Below, piece after piece: positions 1 through 9,863 of a DNA stretch of 64,000 nucleotides. Both the position numbers and the translations under genes were made by a program. The notes below the pieces were generated by a model. The model worked only from the letters and a program-made list of their open reading frames with translations, was not told the origin of the DNA and made no database searches. Within the stretch, counting starts at the first letter, position 1, and each line of letters opens with the position of its first letter. The stretch comes from Fabrea salina (taxonomy: Eukaryota > Ciliophora > Heterotrichea > Heterotrichida > Fabreidae), in assembly GCA_022984795.1 (NCBI GenBank), contig JALIHJ010000016.1, forward strand, positions 1 to 64,000, written 5' to 3'.

Positions 1-280
1 AACACCCTAACACCCTAACACCCTAACACCCCACACCCCTAACACTCCTAACACCCCAATACCCTAACACCCTAACACCCTACACCTCTAACACCTCTAA
101 CACCCTAACACCCCTAACACCCTAACACCCTAACACCCTAACACCCTAACACCCTAACACCCTAACACCCTAACACTTAACACCCTACACCTAACACCCT
201 AACACCCCCTCTAACACCCTAACACCCTAACACCCTAACACCCTAACACCCTAACACCCTAACACCCTAACACCCTAACC
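1..280. repeat. Telomere, CCCTAACA repeats (C-rich strand)
   Basis: Near-continuous 8-nt CCCTAACA repeats run 5' to 3' into the window, as expected for the C-rich strand at a left chromosome end. The G strand would read TGTTAGGG. Several units are irregular (extra or missing C, CCCTACACCT, CACTTAACA), mainly near positions 30-110 and 170-215. The repeat stops sharply at about 280. The 8-nt unit is the one known from heterotrich ciliates; the irregular units may be real variants or read errors. Confidence 0.97.
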
Positions 281-2240
281 TCAATACATACAGTGAATAA
301 GTTAACTAAATAGTAATGGAGTATTATTGTAGGTTAGTTTGCAGATCATATGAGACATAGTTTAAATCAGTAAAGTAGATGAAGTAATTTCTGAGTACTT
401 AGAGTAAACAACAGTGTTGGAACTAAGCAATGAATAAGTACATGGAATATGAATGACTTAAGACAGTAAAGTAGATGAAGCAGACATGGCACAAGAATAT
501 AACAGAAAGTTTGTAGTAAATACAAGGTTGTAACAGAAAGGTAGATACAAGGTTGCTCATCACTCAGAATAAACTGGTCACTAAATAAGAGTATTGGTAT
601 GTCTGTGAACTAAAGCAAGCACTGGAGTCTTAAGTAATGAGTTGCTAAGTAGTTACTTAGTAGATCACTAAGAGATAACTAAGGCAGTGTCTATTAGATG
701 GTGAGTTCTGAATGTTACTCAGTAGAAGACACTCTAGTCATCAAGAATAATTGGTGATTGAGTGTTTAATTGAAGTAGATTAAATTGAGTAGTGGCAATA
801 AGTCTAAACTCAGCAACCTTGAATACTTAGTCACTCAACATAGTTCCTTCTCATGAATATAAGCAGTTTAGAGACTTACAAAAGGAATCAATTAGTCAAT
901 GACTACTAAGTAGTAACCTTCAAAAGCACTCACTTCAAACCTGACTCTATTAAATACCTCCAAAGAGTTCTTTAGAGTCTTGTTGGTTGATTGCTTTGAC
1001 AATGCACTTCTCTCAGCAATGAAGTACTCCTCCAGGATTAGTGTTCTTTGGTCTAAGTCTTTAGTTGTCATCAATGTTCAATGAAGTTAATTCAAAGTCT
1101 CTTCAGTTGTTCTGAGTATTGAAAGAAAGTATTCAAACACTTCAAAAGACTGCATTGGGTTGTTTGATTAGTACTCTTCAAGGGTCTTCTAGAGAACAAA
1201 AGTTAAGACTGTGAGTACCTTTAAACGTTATGCACCTTCAAAAACGAAAGTATTCAGTTAAAGTTTAAACTAATATATTTTCTGCACACTAAGATCTTAG
1301 TACTTTTAGGCTCAGAAACTCTGACAACAAAGATCATGATCCTGAAGAAGAACTCACTCAAAATCAAAGAGACTGAAGAAGTAACTACCATAAACAAGTA
1401 GTAAAGCATCTAGTTAGCTGGCATTCTGTCCTTGAGTTGTGTAATGAATGATTGCTACTAGACTTATAGGTAGACAATGAACAAAACTAGATAGTGTGTA
1501 ATGTCCTAATTGGTAACTAGAATCAGAACACACACTAAAGGAATTCCAAGTTAGAGAAGTCTGGTAGATCTAAATGTCCTTGATCTTAGAGTGAATTTCA
1601 AAGGAAGTTATTAAGTAACAACGCACCATGGAACAATTATCTGAGTCTTCTAAATGATAAGAACCGGAGGTACATGTCAACAATAGATCTCGATGGAAGT
1701 ACTTAACATGTTTTCTAATTTTAGATGTCTTGGAACAAGTACTTCTGAAGCTAGCAGATTGAAGTATGTAGTACTGAAAAAACCATACCATTATAGACCT
1801 TCTGGTGTAAAGGTAGGTAAGAATGAAGACTCTGAATGCAATTGAAGCTGAGGACCCTTTTAGAGATCTGAACTCCTTATACTGGGTGTAGCATCCATAT
1901 GAGAACTCAAAATCAAAGCATAACAAAGAAGTTGATTGAGTTTAACAAACAAGGACCCAGAACTTAACTGAAAAAAGAACACTCAATACAACTTAGCGGT
2001 TAGCTTAAAGAATCCAAGTTGTGATATGCTACTTAAAGACTGCAGAATCAAACACTTGTTATAGTAATGTTATTTTAGTATTAATTAAATTGACCCAAGT
2101 AGTTGTTGCTGAATATCCCTAAATCATTATGCATCAAGACCCAGCAACCAAACAAGTTAATCAATAATTGGATAATTAATAAGATTAGTTATCTTGGTTG
2201 GTTAATTAATTCTTTTAAGAACTCCGAGTCACCATGCTCT
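281..2240. other. Subtelomeric noncoding region with short direct repeats
   Basis: I see no convincing intact gene here. Short repeats are visible: a 17-nt word (CAGTAAAGTAGATGAAG) at 368-384 and 464-480, and an imperfect tandem at 501-531 and 532-555 that shares AACAGAAAG and ATACAAGGTTG. The words CTCAAAATCAAAG recur near 1357 and 1908. The density of such near-repeats and the lack of long frames fit a decaying subtelomere. One possible gene remnant is listed separately. Confidence 0.6.
892..1155 (-). pseudogene. Possible remnant of a coding frame
   Basis: One minus-strand frame reads from an ATG at 1155 to a stop at 892 with two internal stops a few codons apart (around 1080-1090). Both sides have protein-like composition, with acidic and basic residues and few odd codons, for example EVFEYFLSILRTTEETL and KDLDQRTLILEEYFIAERS. 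I do not recognise a family. It could be a gene fragment trapped in the subtelomere, or chance; the shared frame on both sides of the stops is the only reason to list it. Confidence 0.25.
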
Positions 2241-2264
2241 CCAAAGTAAACTCTCAAAACAGAT

Positions 2265-3651
2265 TCAGAGACTCTTGAGTTGAATGTGACGTAATCTTCT
2301 ATCGAATCTTCTGATGAAATTCTCCTCAATCAGTCTTAAGAACAACCCTTCCATTTCACCAGGAAATTCCATGACTGAGTCTTGGAAAAGAGGCTTGAGC
2401 ACTTCCTTTAGTTCAGCTTCGTCAGTTTTTGAAATCTTAATTTGAGTCCTCAGTGTGTTTAAGCGTTTTTTGATGCCTTCTTTTAAGTACTCCTTCAAAC
2501 TGATGTCTTTGTACTTAAAGCAGAATTCTCTTGAACCCTCTTAGTGAGCCATGGTACTTCAGGTACAACTGCAGGTCTTCATCTGTCACTGACCTGCTGT
2601 CCATTTCTGCTACTTGCTTCATCCAATTGGTGACTTCTTCTCCTTCTGGGTAGCTGAACTGAAAAGCATCAACATCGAATTCTTCATCAATTATGCTGAG
2701 CGATCCAATTCGGCCTGGAAGGTGTTGATCACTGCTGACTAGAATCACTTTGGCTAGCCTCTTCTCCAGCGAAATCGAGTATCAGGTCTTTGATGAAGGA
2801 AGCCCCTTCTGAAGATTTGTAGTCGCCTTGTAGGATGTCTTGCACGTTGTCAAAAATGAGGACTGGCTTTTTTCCTTCCTCAATCAAGTCTTTCAGACAG
2901 TCTTCGAGGATAACTTTGTTATTTATTGAGTAGCCCTCGGCTCCCAAAACTGAGTAAAGGTTCAGCCATAGATTCTCCTGTTTTTCTCTCAAGTCTACGT
3001 ACACAGAAACGAACTGGGTCTCAGTGTCTGAGTACTCCTTGAGCACTTGAGGGTTGCTGATGACATGGCAAAGTCTCTCGCATAAAGGTAGACTTGCCTA
3101 TGCCTTTGGGTCCGTAGACCACGTCAACCCCCCTCTCAATGGGCTTTTCAAGGTGGTTAATCCATCTTTGAGTAAGTTCAGGGTTTTCAATCAAAGTCCC
3201 TTCTACCTCTAGGTGCTAGCTTGGGCTGAGTCAAGGTCTCTTTGATTTTTTGGACGCTGAATTGGGGGTCTTTAAGCCCGATCTCTATCTTATTGTTTTG
3301 GAGTTGTTCTTCGTTGAATTTCCTTTGGTTCATGTAGCCTAGGTAGGCCACAAAGAGTGCGAGGAAGGATATAAGTGCATTCGGAGGAATCATTCTTAGC
3401 CAAGGAGGGAAGTTGACGACTTCGTAGATTTCTGTGCCTTCCTCAACAGTGAGGTTGTCTTGCTTGAGCTTTTTCCACACAATGCCGTCAGTATTTGCGA
3501 ATAAGGACTTTCCGCCTATTTCAGCGATATTCTCTCCCTGGGTGAACCTTTCGAATCTGAACTTGTAAAGTCTCAAGTCTCCGGAGTATCCCTGGGGAAC
3601 TCTGAGCTTGTGGAAGTTGCGGACGACTCGACTGAACATTTTATTAGCCAT
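2265..3651 (-). pseudogene. Broken P-loop ATPase with N-terminal membrane segment
   Basis: Five minus-strand pieces in successive frames read as one protein of about 460 residues. The N-terminal piece (ATG at 3651) has a basic start and one hydrophobic segment near residues 90-112 (ALISFLALFVAYLGYM). A Walker A motif, GPKGIGKS, lies near 3110-3130. A Walker B-like strand, PVLIFDNVQD, lies near 2845, followed by a sensor-like KVILVSSD near 2745. The order resembles the STAND/archaeal-type P-loop ATPases that carry a membrane anchor. Adjacent pieces are joined only by skipping one base each, near 3213, 3080, 2765 and 2540, always in the same direction. None of these sites fits a 15-16 nt GT-AG intron. 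It is most simply a recently decayed subtelomeric gene; assembly error or recoding is possible but less likely. Confidence 0.65.
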
Positions 3652-3945
3652 TGAATTAAGGGATATGAGTTTGACTGGGTTATAGCAACTAGGACTTGGT
3701 TGAATTAATCAATGGGTTAGGGTGATGTCTGAAAGATCATCTTAGAGTCACAGTCTACGGGATTCTGATTAGCAATGTGAGTTTACTAAGTTAAAGTCTA
3801 GGGCATAGAAGGCTGGAGGCAGTGAGTAAACTTGGAAGGTTATGAGTGGACACCCATCAGAGAGAAGTCTGAAGAGAACATAGCTGTGAATAAGTAATTA
3901 GAGCATCTGCATACTAAGCTAGTAATCACAATGTTCATGCACAGT
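3652..3945. other. Noncoding gap beside the broken ATPase gene
   Basis: No reading frame, tRNA or repeat array is recognisable between the ATPase start and the first copy of the diverged subtelomeric repeat. The sequence is of mixed composition, without long homopolymers. Confidence 0.4.
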
Positions 3946-4262
3946 ACAAACAAAGCAAGAAATCAACGAAGACAACTCTGAGTCTCACCTAACAGAACTT
4001 AGAACTTAGACAACAGATTGATCCGAGAAGACGAATAGTTACTTCTCTGTATAAGTTGAATAATTCTTAAAGTAGTCAGAAATAAGAAATGATTTGATGG
4101 ACTTTGCAATACTTAGAGTTTGCTTTGTAAAGTGCAGTAGAGGAAAGGCACCACTCTGCAAATAGGTTGCTGATTAAGTAGCAGGGTTTGAAACCACTGG
4201 GAACTTCTTCATAATTTCTGAGCCAAACAGAAGTAGAGGAAAGTAACTAACATGCACACTGG
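3946..4262 (+). repeat. Diverged subtelomeric repeat, copy 1
   Basis: Shared words appear in the same order here and at 5503-5882: CAAACAAAGCAAGA, GAAGACAACTCT, TTACTTCTCTGTAT, AATAAGAAATGAT, TTTGATGGA, AGTAGAGGAA, AAGTAGCAGGGTTTGAAA with CACTG, and AACTTCTTCA. Copies differ by many substitutions and several indels, so the duplication is old. The two copies bracket the BPI/LBP-like relic in the same orientation. No termini or coding frame are recognisable. Confidence 0.7.
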
Positions 4263-4409
4263 AAAGAAAGAAGTCCAGAGTATCAAGTGAAGTAAATAGT
4301 GAAGGACAAGAAAAGCACCCTGAACACAGAATGAAAAACAATATAACAAGCACTTAAAATTGGTAATGAAATGAAACTGGTTGTGGATCTAGGCAATGAG
4401 CTCAAACTT
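4263..4409. other. Noncoding stretch before the lipid-binding relic
   Basis: AG-rich sequence between repeat copy 1 and the first recognisable part of the BPI/LBP-like relic. It may hold a further decayed 5' part of that gene, but I cannot support one. Confidence 0.3.
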
Positions 4410-5489
4410 AGGAATGGAACCGGTACTTAAACAGCAAAGGAATAGGGAAGGACTGATACGGAATCAAAGTTGAAGTGTACTACATAGTGCTTTACGAATA
4501 AACTTCAGTGTCAGTGACTCTGCGTCTTGTTGAGCACACTAACAAGTACATTCTCAAATTGAAGGAGTGTGCTAAACTGACTCCAAGTACCACACAGCTT
4601 CCGAGTAGAAGAGTTTGGAAGCATTGCACAAACTAACTGTACAAATGGAGATATCTGGAAGGAGCGCAAAACCAGTAGTGACCATTGAAGACATTAAGTT
4701 TGAGCACAGTTGGATAGGTGACATTTCTAACCAGATCACAGCAGCAAGGGAGACATAGAACACAAATAAACAAGTCAATCCAGGGGTCACTCCAGAGTCT
4801 TTGTCTTCAATCTCGACAACTACCCAATACCGATTGACTACTCACTTACTTCTGACAACTACACTGAAATCTAAGCTCTGAAAATATTCATAGACACCAA
4901 CGACCCCGACTACAACCCTACTTGCCAGACTTTGAAAGTAAAGAGAAACGAATCCAGATCATACTTACTGCTATACCTTGAACACAGGCTATACTGAGCT
5001 TACAAAATAGACATAATCACCTGTAACATTGCTGAACAAATGATTCCTTCTAGTTAAACTACTTCCTGGGAAAAACACACTGGAATGTTTGTTAGTAAGG
5101 AAAAGACACCTGACTCAATATCCAGTGCTTTGTAGGACAAAGGACTCATTAAGAAACTACTGACTTGAATAGTGAGTCAACACTGTGCTGTTTTCCAAAA
5201 CTCAATACAGTTCAACACCACAGCAATTGCAAAAGACTGGGTTCTAGACGACTTGGAGGTAGAGTCAATAAAGGTAGTGCAAAACACCCTAAATACTAGC
5301 ATAGACATTAAAGGCCCTAAACCAACACTCAAATTTATCATTGAGGCTGCCTTACCTACTATTGACAAGAAGCTACAAGAAGGGATTCTTCTGTCCAACT
5401 CTAAATACTCTACTTACAACGAAGAAACAGTGTATATTGAAACTACAATCACAATGCCATGCGAAGAAAAGATTGTTGTTGATGCCTAG
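4410..5489 (+). pseudogene. Relic of a BPI/LBP-family lipid-binding protein
   Basis: Plus-strand reading shows family-like pieces in the right order. Near 4505-4530 there is NFSVSDSAS. Near 4625-4765 one frame gives LTVQMEISGRSAKPVVTI, then WIGDISNQIT, like the middle of the N-terminal barrel. Near 4800-4870 another frame gives PIPIDYSLTS, a typical barrel-end motif. The rest stays in that frame to a TAG ending at 5489 and includes LPTIDKKLQEGILL, like the conserved C-terminal segment of LBP/BPI. Stops interrupt it (near 4872, 4938, 4995, 5130 and 5166), and at least one frame change occurs near 4770-4800. The family binds lipid or lipopolysaccharide and is expanded in ciliates. The assignment rests on motif order by eye; the final 105 residues are the longest open stretch. 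Confidence 0.6.
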
Positions 5490-5502
5490 TGCTTTGAGAA
5501 GT

Positions 5503-5882
5503 CCAAACAAAGCAAGAGATGAAGACAACTCTAAGAATGAGTGATCTCAATACGACTTAGCATTGCGACAACACTCAAAAGTAAACAGATCTAGTAAGAC
5601 TGAATAGTTCACTTCTCTGTATTGGTTAAATAATTCATTAAAGTAGTTATTCCTAAGGTGTTAGTAGGAATAAGAAATGATTTTGATGGAATTGCAATGT
5701 TTAGCCTTTTTCTTTCTAGAGTGTATGCTTAGTTACTTAGTAGAGGAACTTGATGTCATGACTAGTTTGTGTGAAGGGCTATTGAGTTAAGTAACAAGGT
5801 TTGAAAACCACTGAACTTCTTCACAAAGAACAAAAGACAAACAAAAGCATGGAAAAGTAAAGGAAACTAACTATAATACACA
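5503..5882 (+). repeat. Diverged subtelomeric repeat, copy 2
   Basis: This is the partner of the copy at 3946-4262, in the same orientation, starting just after the relic's stop codon. Best-matching words are CAAACAAAGCAAGA, TTCACTTCTCTGTATTGG, AATAAGAAATGAT, TTTGATGGA, TTAGTAGAGGAACTTG, AAGTAACAAGGTTTGAAAA and GAACTTCTTCACA. It is somewhat longer than copy 1 because of extra bases around 5650-5670 and 5740-5790. Confidence 0.7.
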
Positions 5883-6405
5883 ACTAAGCACTAGAGTATT
5901 GGAACAGTGGGAAACAACAATGTTGCTTAGGATATTTCTACCTAGACTGAACTCTAAAGTTCTTATTAGTTGAAAGAACTTACTAGAGGTTAGAGACCTA
6001 GTGGCAGCGTACTGACATCGAGTGTAAAGCAGAACAACAACCAAGACTCAAAAAGACAGTTCATAAACAAACACCAGAATAACAACTCATTGCTAGTCTT
6101 AAAGCAGTAGTGTTGAATTAGCAGGTGTCTATAACTAAGGAATGCAAATTACTCAAACAGATCAATCAAACTCTGAATACTTGTCTATTTAATTCTAGGC
6201 TGAGTAAGACTAGTTCTTTATACAAACAGAAACTCAGTGCTTGTAAAGAAGTGACTAAAGAAACAACACCTAGTGAGGTCTTTTAAATAGTCAATCACTA
6301 GACACTCAAGTATTTAGGCACCAAACCTAGCTGAGTTTCTACTAGAAACAAGTCAGTCGAGCAAGGCATTACTTCCAAAACATAAACAGACAAAACACTC
6401 TAATC
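5883..6405. other. Noncoding gap between subtelomere and first intact gene
   Basis: No protein frame, RNA gene or clear repeat is visible. The sequence is AT-rich and marks the boundary between the decayed subtelomere and the compact gene-dense region that starts at 6410. Confidence 0.45.
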
Positions 6406-6409
6406 ATCT

Positions 6410-8113
6410 TTAATCATTAATCATTAAGCAGAATGGACGACCGTAGTGCTTGAGAGTCATGGTTTCTTGAGAAGTGTTTTTCTTTAAACTCTGGAACTCG
6501 TCAGCCACTCCTTCAGTCCAGTTGTCAGGAGCCAGAATGTACTCGGCAGCACTCATAGTTAGTGTCTGGGATTTCCCGAGGACTGGCTCCTTGAGCAGTT
6601 TGTATTCAATGTACTGCCCGTTCTCTACAAGGTTAGTGTTGTATTTGAAGTTTTGAGGGGAGTCGTACAACTTCACAAACTCTTCGGAGTTTCCTACTTT
6701 AGCCCTAGCAAGAATGTGGGCAAACTCGTGCAGGAAACAAATCAGTGTAGAAGCTTTGTAGAGTTGCTGACTAGGGTGTTCCTCAGACCTTCTCTTCTTT
6801 GGGACTTCAGAACTAGTAATGGACTTCACTAGTCTGTAGTCCTTGATCAGCACAGTTCTCGTCATCAAAGAAACTCCACAACCATCAAGTATGTCTGGGT
6901 TGCAGAGGTAAGTTTCTTGAAGAGTTGCTTCTAGAATGGATTCGTAGTTTTCTTGCAGACCCTCGTCTATTTCAGCACAGTAACTGGACTTCACAAAGGG
7001 AGTCAGCATAACAGCCCTGATGTTGTCTATGAACTCATCAGGCATCTTGACACTGAAAGTAGTTTCTTGAGCAAGGAAGTTGTTTATAGTGCTGGTAAAA
7101 AGGTGGATAGTTCCTGAACCTCTGAAATCGAAGAAGTACATCAGTCGGTCACAGAGGTATACTTGGATTTGCTTGTCCCCAGAAAGTTTCAGTTTGAGCC
7201 AGATTCCCATCAAACTGTTCATGGACAGGAAACTCCAGAGTTGCTTGAATGCTTCTACAGCTGATAGGTTGAACTTCTCTTCATCTAGTAAAGCTTCAAA
7301 CAGCACTTGGATGGATTCCTTAGTTGCTTCAGTGAAGTTGAATTCTGAACTGGGTTGGTACTTTGGAGGGTATTGGTAGAATCCAGGTTCTTGACTAAGA
7401 GTTTGAAGGTCTTGTTTCAAACTCCTGAACTCACTGGCCTTCTTCTCGATTCTAGAATGTCCCTTTGTGATAGAATTCAGTTTATCCCAAACAAAGGAGT
7501 CCATTTTGTTGACTGCTTTGAGGAACTCCTTTTCTTGGGCAGTGAATCCTTGGGTAGAGCAAGAACTAAACTTTCCCCGGAGTTTAGCCTTTACTCTGAG
7601 AGGCCCTTCTTCATAGCAGTTCAAGCACCTTATAAGGGAACCAGATGCACTGTAGTAATTCCCGAAATATGAACCGCAGTTTTCGCATGGGATTTCTTTG
7701 AGTTCACGCTGCTTATTGTTGCAGAACAAGCACTCAAAACACCCATAACGATCTGGAACTAAGAACTTCTTCAGGAATGGGAACTTGCACAGAGAGCATT
7801 CAAGCTTTTTTGATCTTAAGCACTGCTCACAAACTACTTCATCAGAAACATTGAAGTAGAGGAGGGAACTTGGTTCTCTGCATAGATTGCAGGTTTTTAA
7901 CAGCATATCTGCTCCAGAAAAGCATATCTGGCACTTAAAGGTTTGGTCTGAGCAATAGAAAAGTTTAGATCTTGAATTTATTCTATTGCATACACTGCAA
8001 TGCTCCTCCCCAAGAAGCTTCTCTTCACAATAAAAGCACTTGAGACACAGTGTCTGGCCGTTGAACACAGCTCTGATGCTTTCGACCAAAGATTTGCAAT
8101 TTGAGCACTCCAT
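6410..8113 (-). CDS. Zinc-ribbon protein with HEFAH metalloprotease motif (copy A)
   Basis: A 567-residue protein. The first 170 residues or so hold about ten CxxC pairs (ECSNC, CLKCFYC, CSVC, CQIC, CNLC, CEQC, CSLC, CENC and more), forming a LIM- or B-box-like row of zinc ribbons. The C-terminal half contains LICFLHEFAHILA around residue 461, an HExxH zinc-metalloprotease signature; a Glu in SAAEYI further on could be the third zinc ligand, as in gluzincins. The arrangement recalls DA1-type LIM peptidases, but I do not see their exact motifs. No signal peptide or membrane segment, so probably cytosolic or nuclear. The next gene downstream on the telomere-distal side is a clear paralogue (8182-9834) in the same orientation. 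Substrate unknown. This is the first intact gene from the telomere. Confidence 0.85.
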   Translation of the reverse strand: MECSNCKSLVESIRAVFNGQTLCLKCFYCEEKLLGEEHCSVCNRINSRSKLFYCSDQTFKCQICFSGADMLLKTCNLCREPSSLLYFNVSDEVVCEQCLRSKKLECSLCKFPFLKKFLVPDRYGCFECLFCNNKQRELKEIPCENCGSYFGNYYSASGSLIRCLNCYEEGPLRVKAKLRGKFSSCSTQGFTAQEKEFLKAVNKMDSFVWDKLNSITKGHSRIEKKASEFRSLKQDLQTLSQEPGFYQYPPKYQPSSEFNFTEATKESIQVLFEALLDEEKFNLSAVEAFKQLWSFLSMNSLMGIWLKLKLSGDKQIQVYLCDRLMYFFDFRGSGTIHLFTSTINNFLAQETTFSVKMPDEFIDNIRAVMLTPFVKSSYCAEIDEGLQENYESILEATLQETYLCNPDILDGCGVSLMTRTVLIKDYRLVKSITSSEVPKKRRSEEHPSQQLYKASTLICFLHEFAHILARAKVGNSEEFVKLYDSPQNFKYNTNLVENGQYIEYKLLKEPVLGKSQTLTMSAAEYILAPDNWTEGVADEFQSLKKNTSQETMTLKHYGRPFCLMIND

Positions 8114-8181
8114 TTTATATCCTACTTAAACTTATTCTAAGTACAGGAGACTCAGTACTCAAGAAGTATTTTATTAAGTTA

Positions 8182-9834
8182 TTATTCGTGCAATGAACAC
8201 TTCTTGAACCTCTTCAGGGTGATGCTTGGTTTGTTTGCTTGGTTTCTGTTCAGCAGTTGGAATTTTTCTTGAATTCCTTCACACCAGTTCTGAGGGTTCA
8301 CAATCAGTTCTGCTGCATCCTGAACTAGTACTTGTCTTTGGCTTTCATTCTCGTTCAGAAGCTTTTTCTCCATGTAAAACCCATTCTCTGTCTTTTGGGT
8401 ATTCATAGCGTACTTATCAGGGGAATTGATTAACTGCACGAACTCTAAACCTCGAGATAAGTCAGCCCTAGCTAAAATGTGAGCGAATTCGTGAATGAAG
8501 CAAATTAGTACACACCCAGTGCTAATAGCTTCATCAGAGGATTCGTCAAGCTTGGGCTTTTTGCTAGGGGACCCAGAGTGCTTCCTAGGGGAGTGTCTGT
8601 AGTCCTTAATCAAGATGCTTCCATCCATCAGAGACACTCCGCAGTCTTCTAGTCCTCGACTGCACAAGTAGGTTTTTTCAAGGGTGCTTTGGAGTACCTG
8701 TAAGTAATCTTGACTTAGATTGAGCTCTTCAAGGTACTTCTGCTTCACGAACTCAGTGCTCATCACACTGTAGAGAACATCCTTGATGCTTTGTGGAAGG
8801 GGCTGAGTTATTTGGAAGCCCTCTAGTGCTTTGTTGATTACCCCGACAAACATGCTTGTCATTTCAGAGAAGAAACTAAAGTAGTACAAAAGCCTATCAC
8901 AGAAAAAGACCTGGATAGGCACATCGTTGGTGTCTTTGAGCACCACCCAAACCCTCAGTAACTTTTCTTTCAAAAAGTAGTCCCAGACTAGGTAGTACCC
9001 ATCAATTTCAGCCCTGAGGAATTCTTGGTTTTCTAAGGAGTTCAGGAGTGCTTGGACTGCCAGCATTGTGCCTTTGTAGAAGTCGAACCCCTGGACAATA
9101 CTGTGTTCTTGGTTTACTTCGGAGAACTCAGACCTGACTTCAGCAACCAGTTTAGTGATTGCCTTTCTCTTAGCTACCTTTTGTTCAGGTGCTTTGGAGT
9201 GGTCTGAAAGGAACTTTCCGTAAGTCCAGAGCTTATCGTCGAGTTTGTTGAGGAGTTTGCAGAGGGTCCTTTCTTCAGTGGTGATTTGGCTGGAAATTAA
9301 GACAAGGGAGTTCTTGAGTTTGAATCTTGCAGGGCTTCCGTCCCAGCAATCAAAGCAAAGGGTTCTTTTGGAGTAAAGAAGGTAACCTTTGAGTTCAATT
9401 CTGCAGTCATTGCAATGTTTTCCAGAAGAGTCTAGGTTCTGCAATGGACAGCCAATGCAAACCATGCTCTTTCTGGAGTCAACAACTATCTGTCTGAGGC
9501 TAGTCCCAATTCCACAAAAAGAACACTCAAAGGATTTGTCCATGTAGCAGATTTTACAGAACTTCTCCTCAAAGTAGACAAACTCTTTACCTAATAGGTT
9601 TCTTTGGCAGTCTTTGCATTCTCCAGACCGATCTTGGGGTCTGCATGCTCTGCATCTAAAGTTAAGGTCAGAGCAATAGTAAAGGTCTTCTCTCCTTTGA
9701 ACGGTCTTGCACTGGAAGCATTCAGACTGTTCCTCTAGGTAGAATTCCAGTTTGTAGCAAGGCAGACAAAGAACTTGTCCAAGGATGACTACGTAGTTGT
9801 TAGTTTGTGGCACTTCGCAACTTTTGCAATCCAT
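8182..9834 (-). CDS. Zinc-ribbon protein with HEFAH metalloprotease motif (copy B)
   Basis: A 550-residue paralogue of the neighbour at 6410-8113. It has the same layout: CxxC-rich N-terminal 170 residues (CKSC, CLPC, CFQC, CRAC, CKDC, CKIC, CSFC, CNDC), a helical middle, then CGVSLMDG and ILIKDYR, then LICFIHEFAHILARA near residue 447, and DAAELI as a candidate third ligand. Matching segments such as CGVSL, ILIKDYR and HEFAHILARA show tandem duplication, with moderate divergence elsewhere. Both copies keep the catalytic-type residues, so both are probably active peptidases. The start codon faces the SET gene at 9864 across 29 bp, with TATAA just before the ATG on this strand. Confidence 0.85.
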   Translation of the reverse strand: MDCKSCEVPQTNNYVVILGQVLCLPCYKLEFYLEEQSECFQCKTVQRREDLYYCSDLNFRCRACRPQDRSGECKDCQRNLLGKEFVYFEEKFCKICYMDKSFECSFCGIGTSLRQIVVDSRKSMVCIGCPLQNLDSSGKHCNDCRIELKGYLLYSKRTLCFDCWDGSPARFKLKNSLVLISSQITTEERTLCKLLNKLDDKLWTYGKFLSDHSKAPEQKVAKRKAITKLVAEVRSEFSEVNQEHSIVQGFDFYKGTMLAVQALLNSLENQEFLRAEIDGYYLVWDYFLKEKLLRVWVVLKDTNDVPIQVFFCDRLLYYFSFFSEMTSMFVGVINKALEGFQITQPLPQSIKDVLYSVMSTEFVKQKYLEELNLSQDYLQVLQSTLEKTYLCSRGLEDCGVSLMDGSILIKDYRHSPRKHSGSPSKKPKLDESSDEAISTGCVLICFIHEFAHILARADLSRGLEFVQLINSPDKYAMNTQKTENGFYMEKKLLNENESQRQVLVQDAAELIVNPQNWCEGIQEKFQLLNRNQANKPSITLKRFKKCSLHE

Positions 9835-9863
9835 TTATACAAGACCTGAGTTTATACAAAGTT

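Noticed and set aside
1570-1926. 118-residue minus-strand open frame in the subtelomere
   Set aside because: The composition is not protein-like (many Cys, Tyr, Phe without pattern), there is no motif, and frames of this length arise by chance in such DNA.
2265-3651. Tiny introns as the cause of the ATPase frame changes
   Set aside because: I looked for 15-17 nt GT-AG units near each junction; the only 16-nt candidate (near 3240-3255) creates a stop when removed.
2265-3651. Euplotes-style +1 frameshifting
   Set aside because: In Euplotes the shift occurs at a stop codon after a slippery codon; here the zero-frame stops lie several codons past the points where the protein changes frame.
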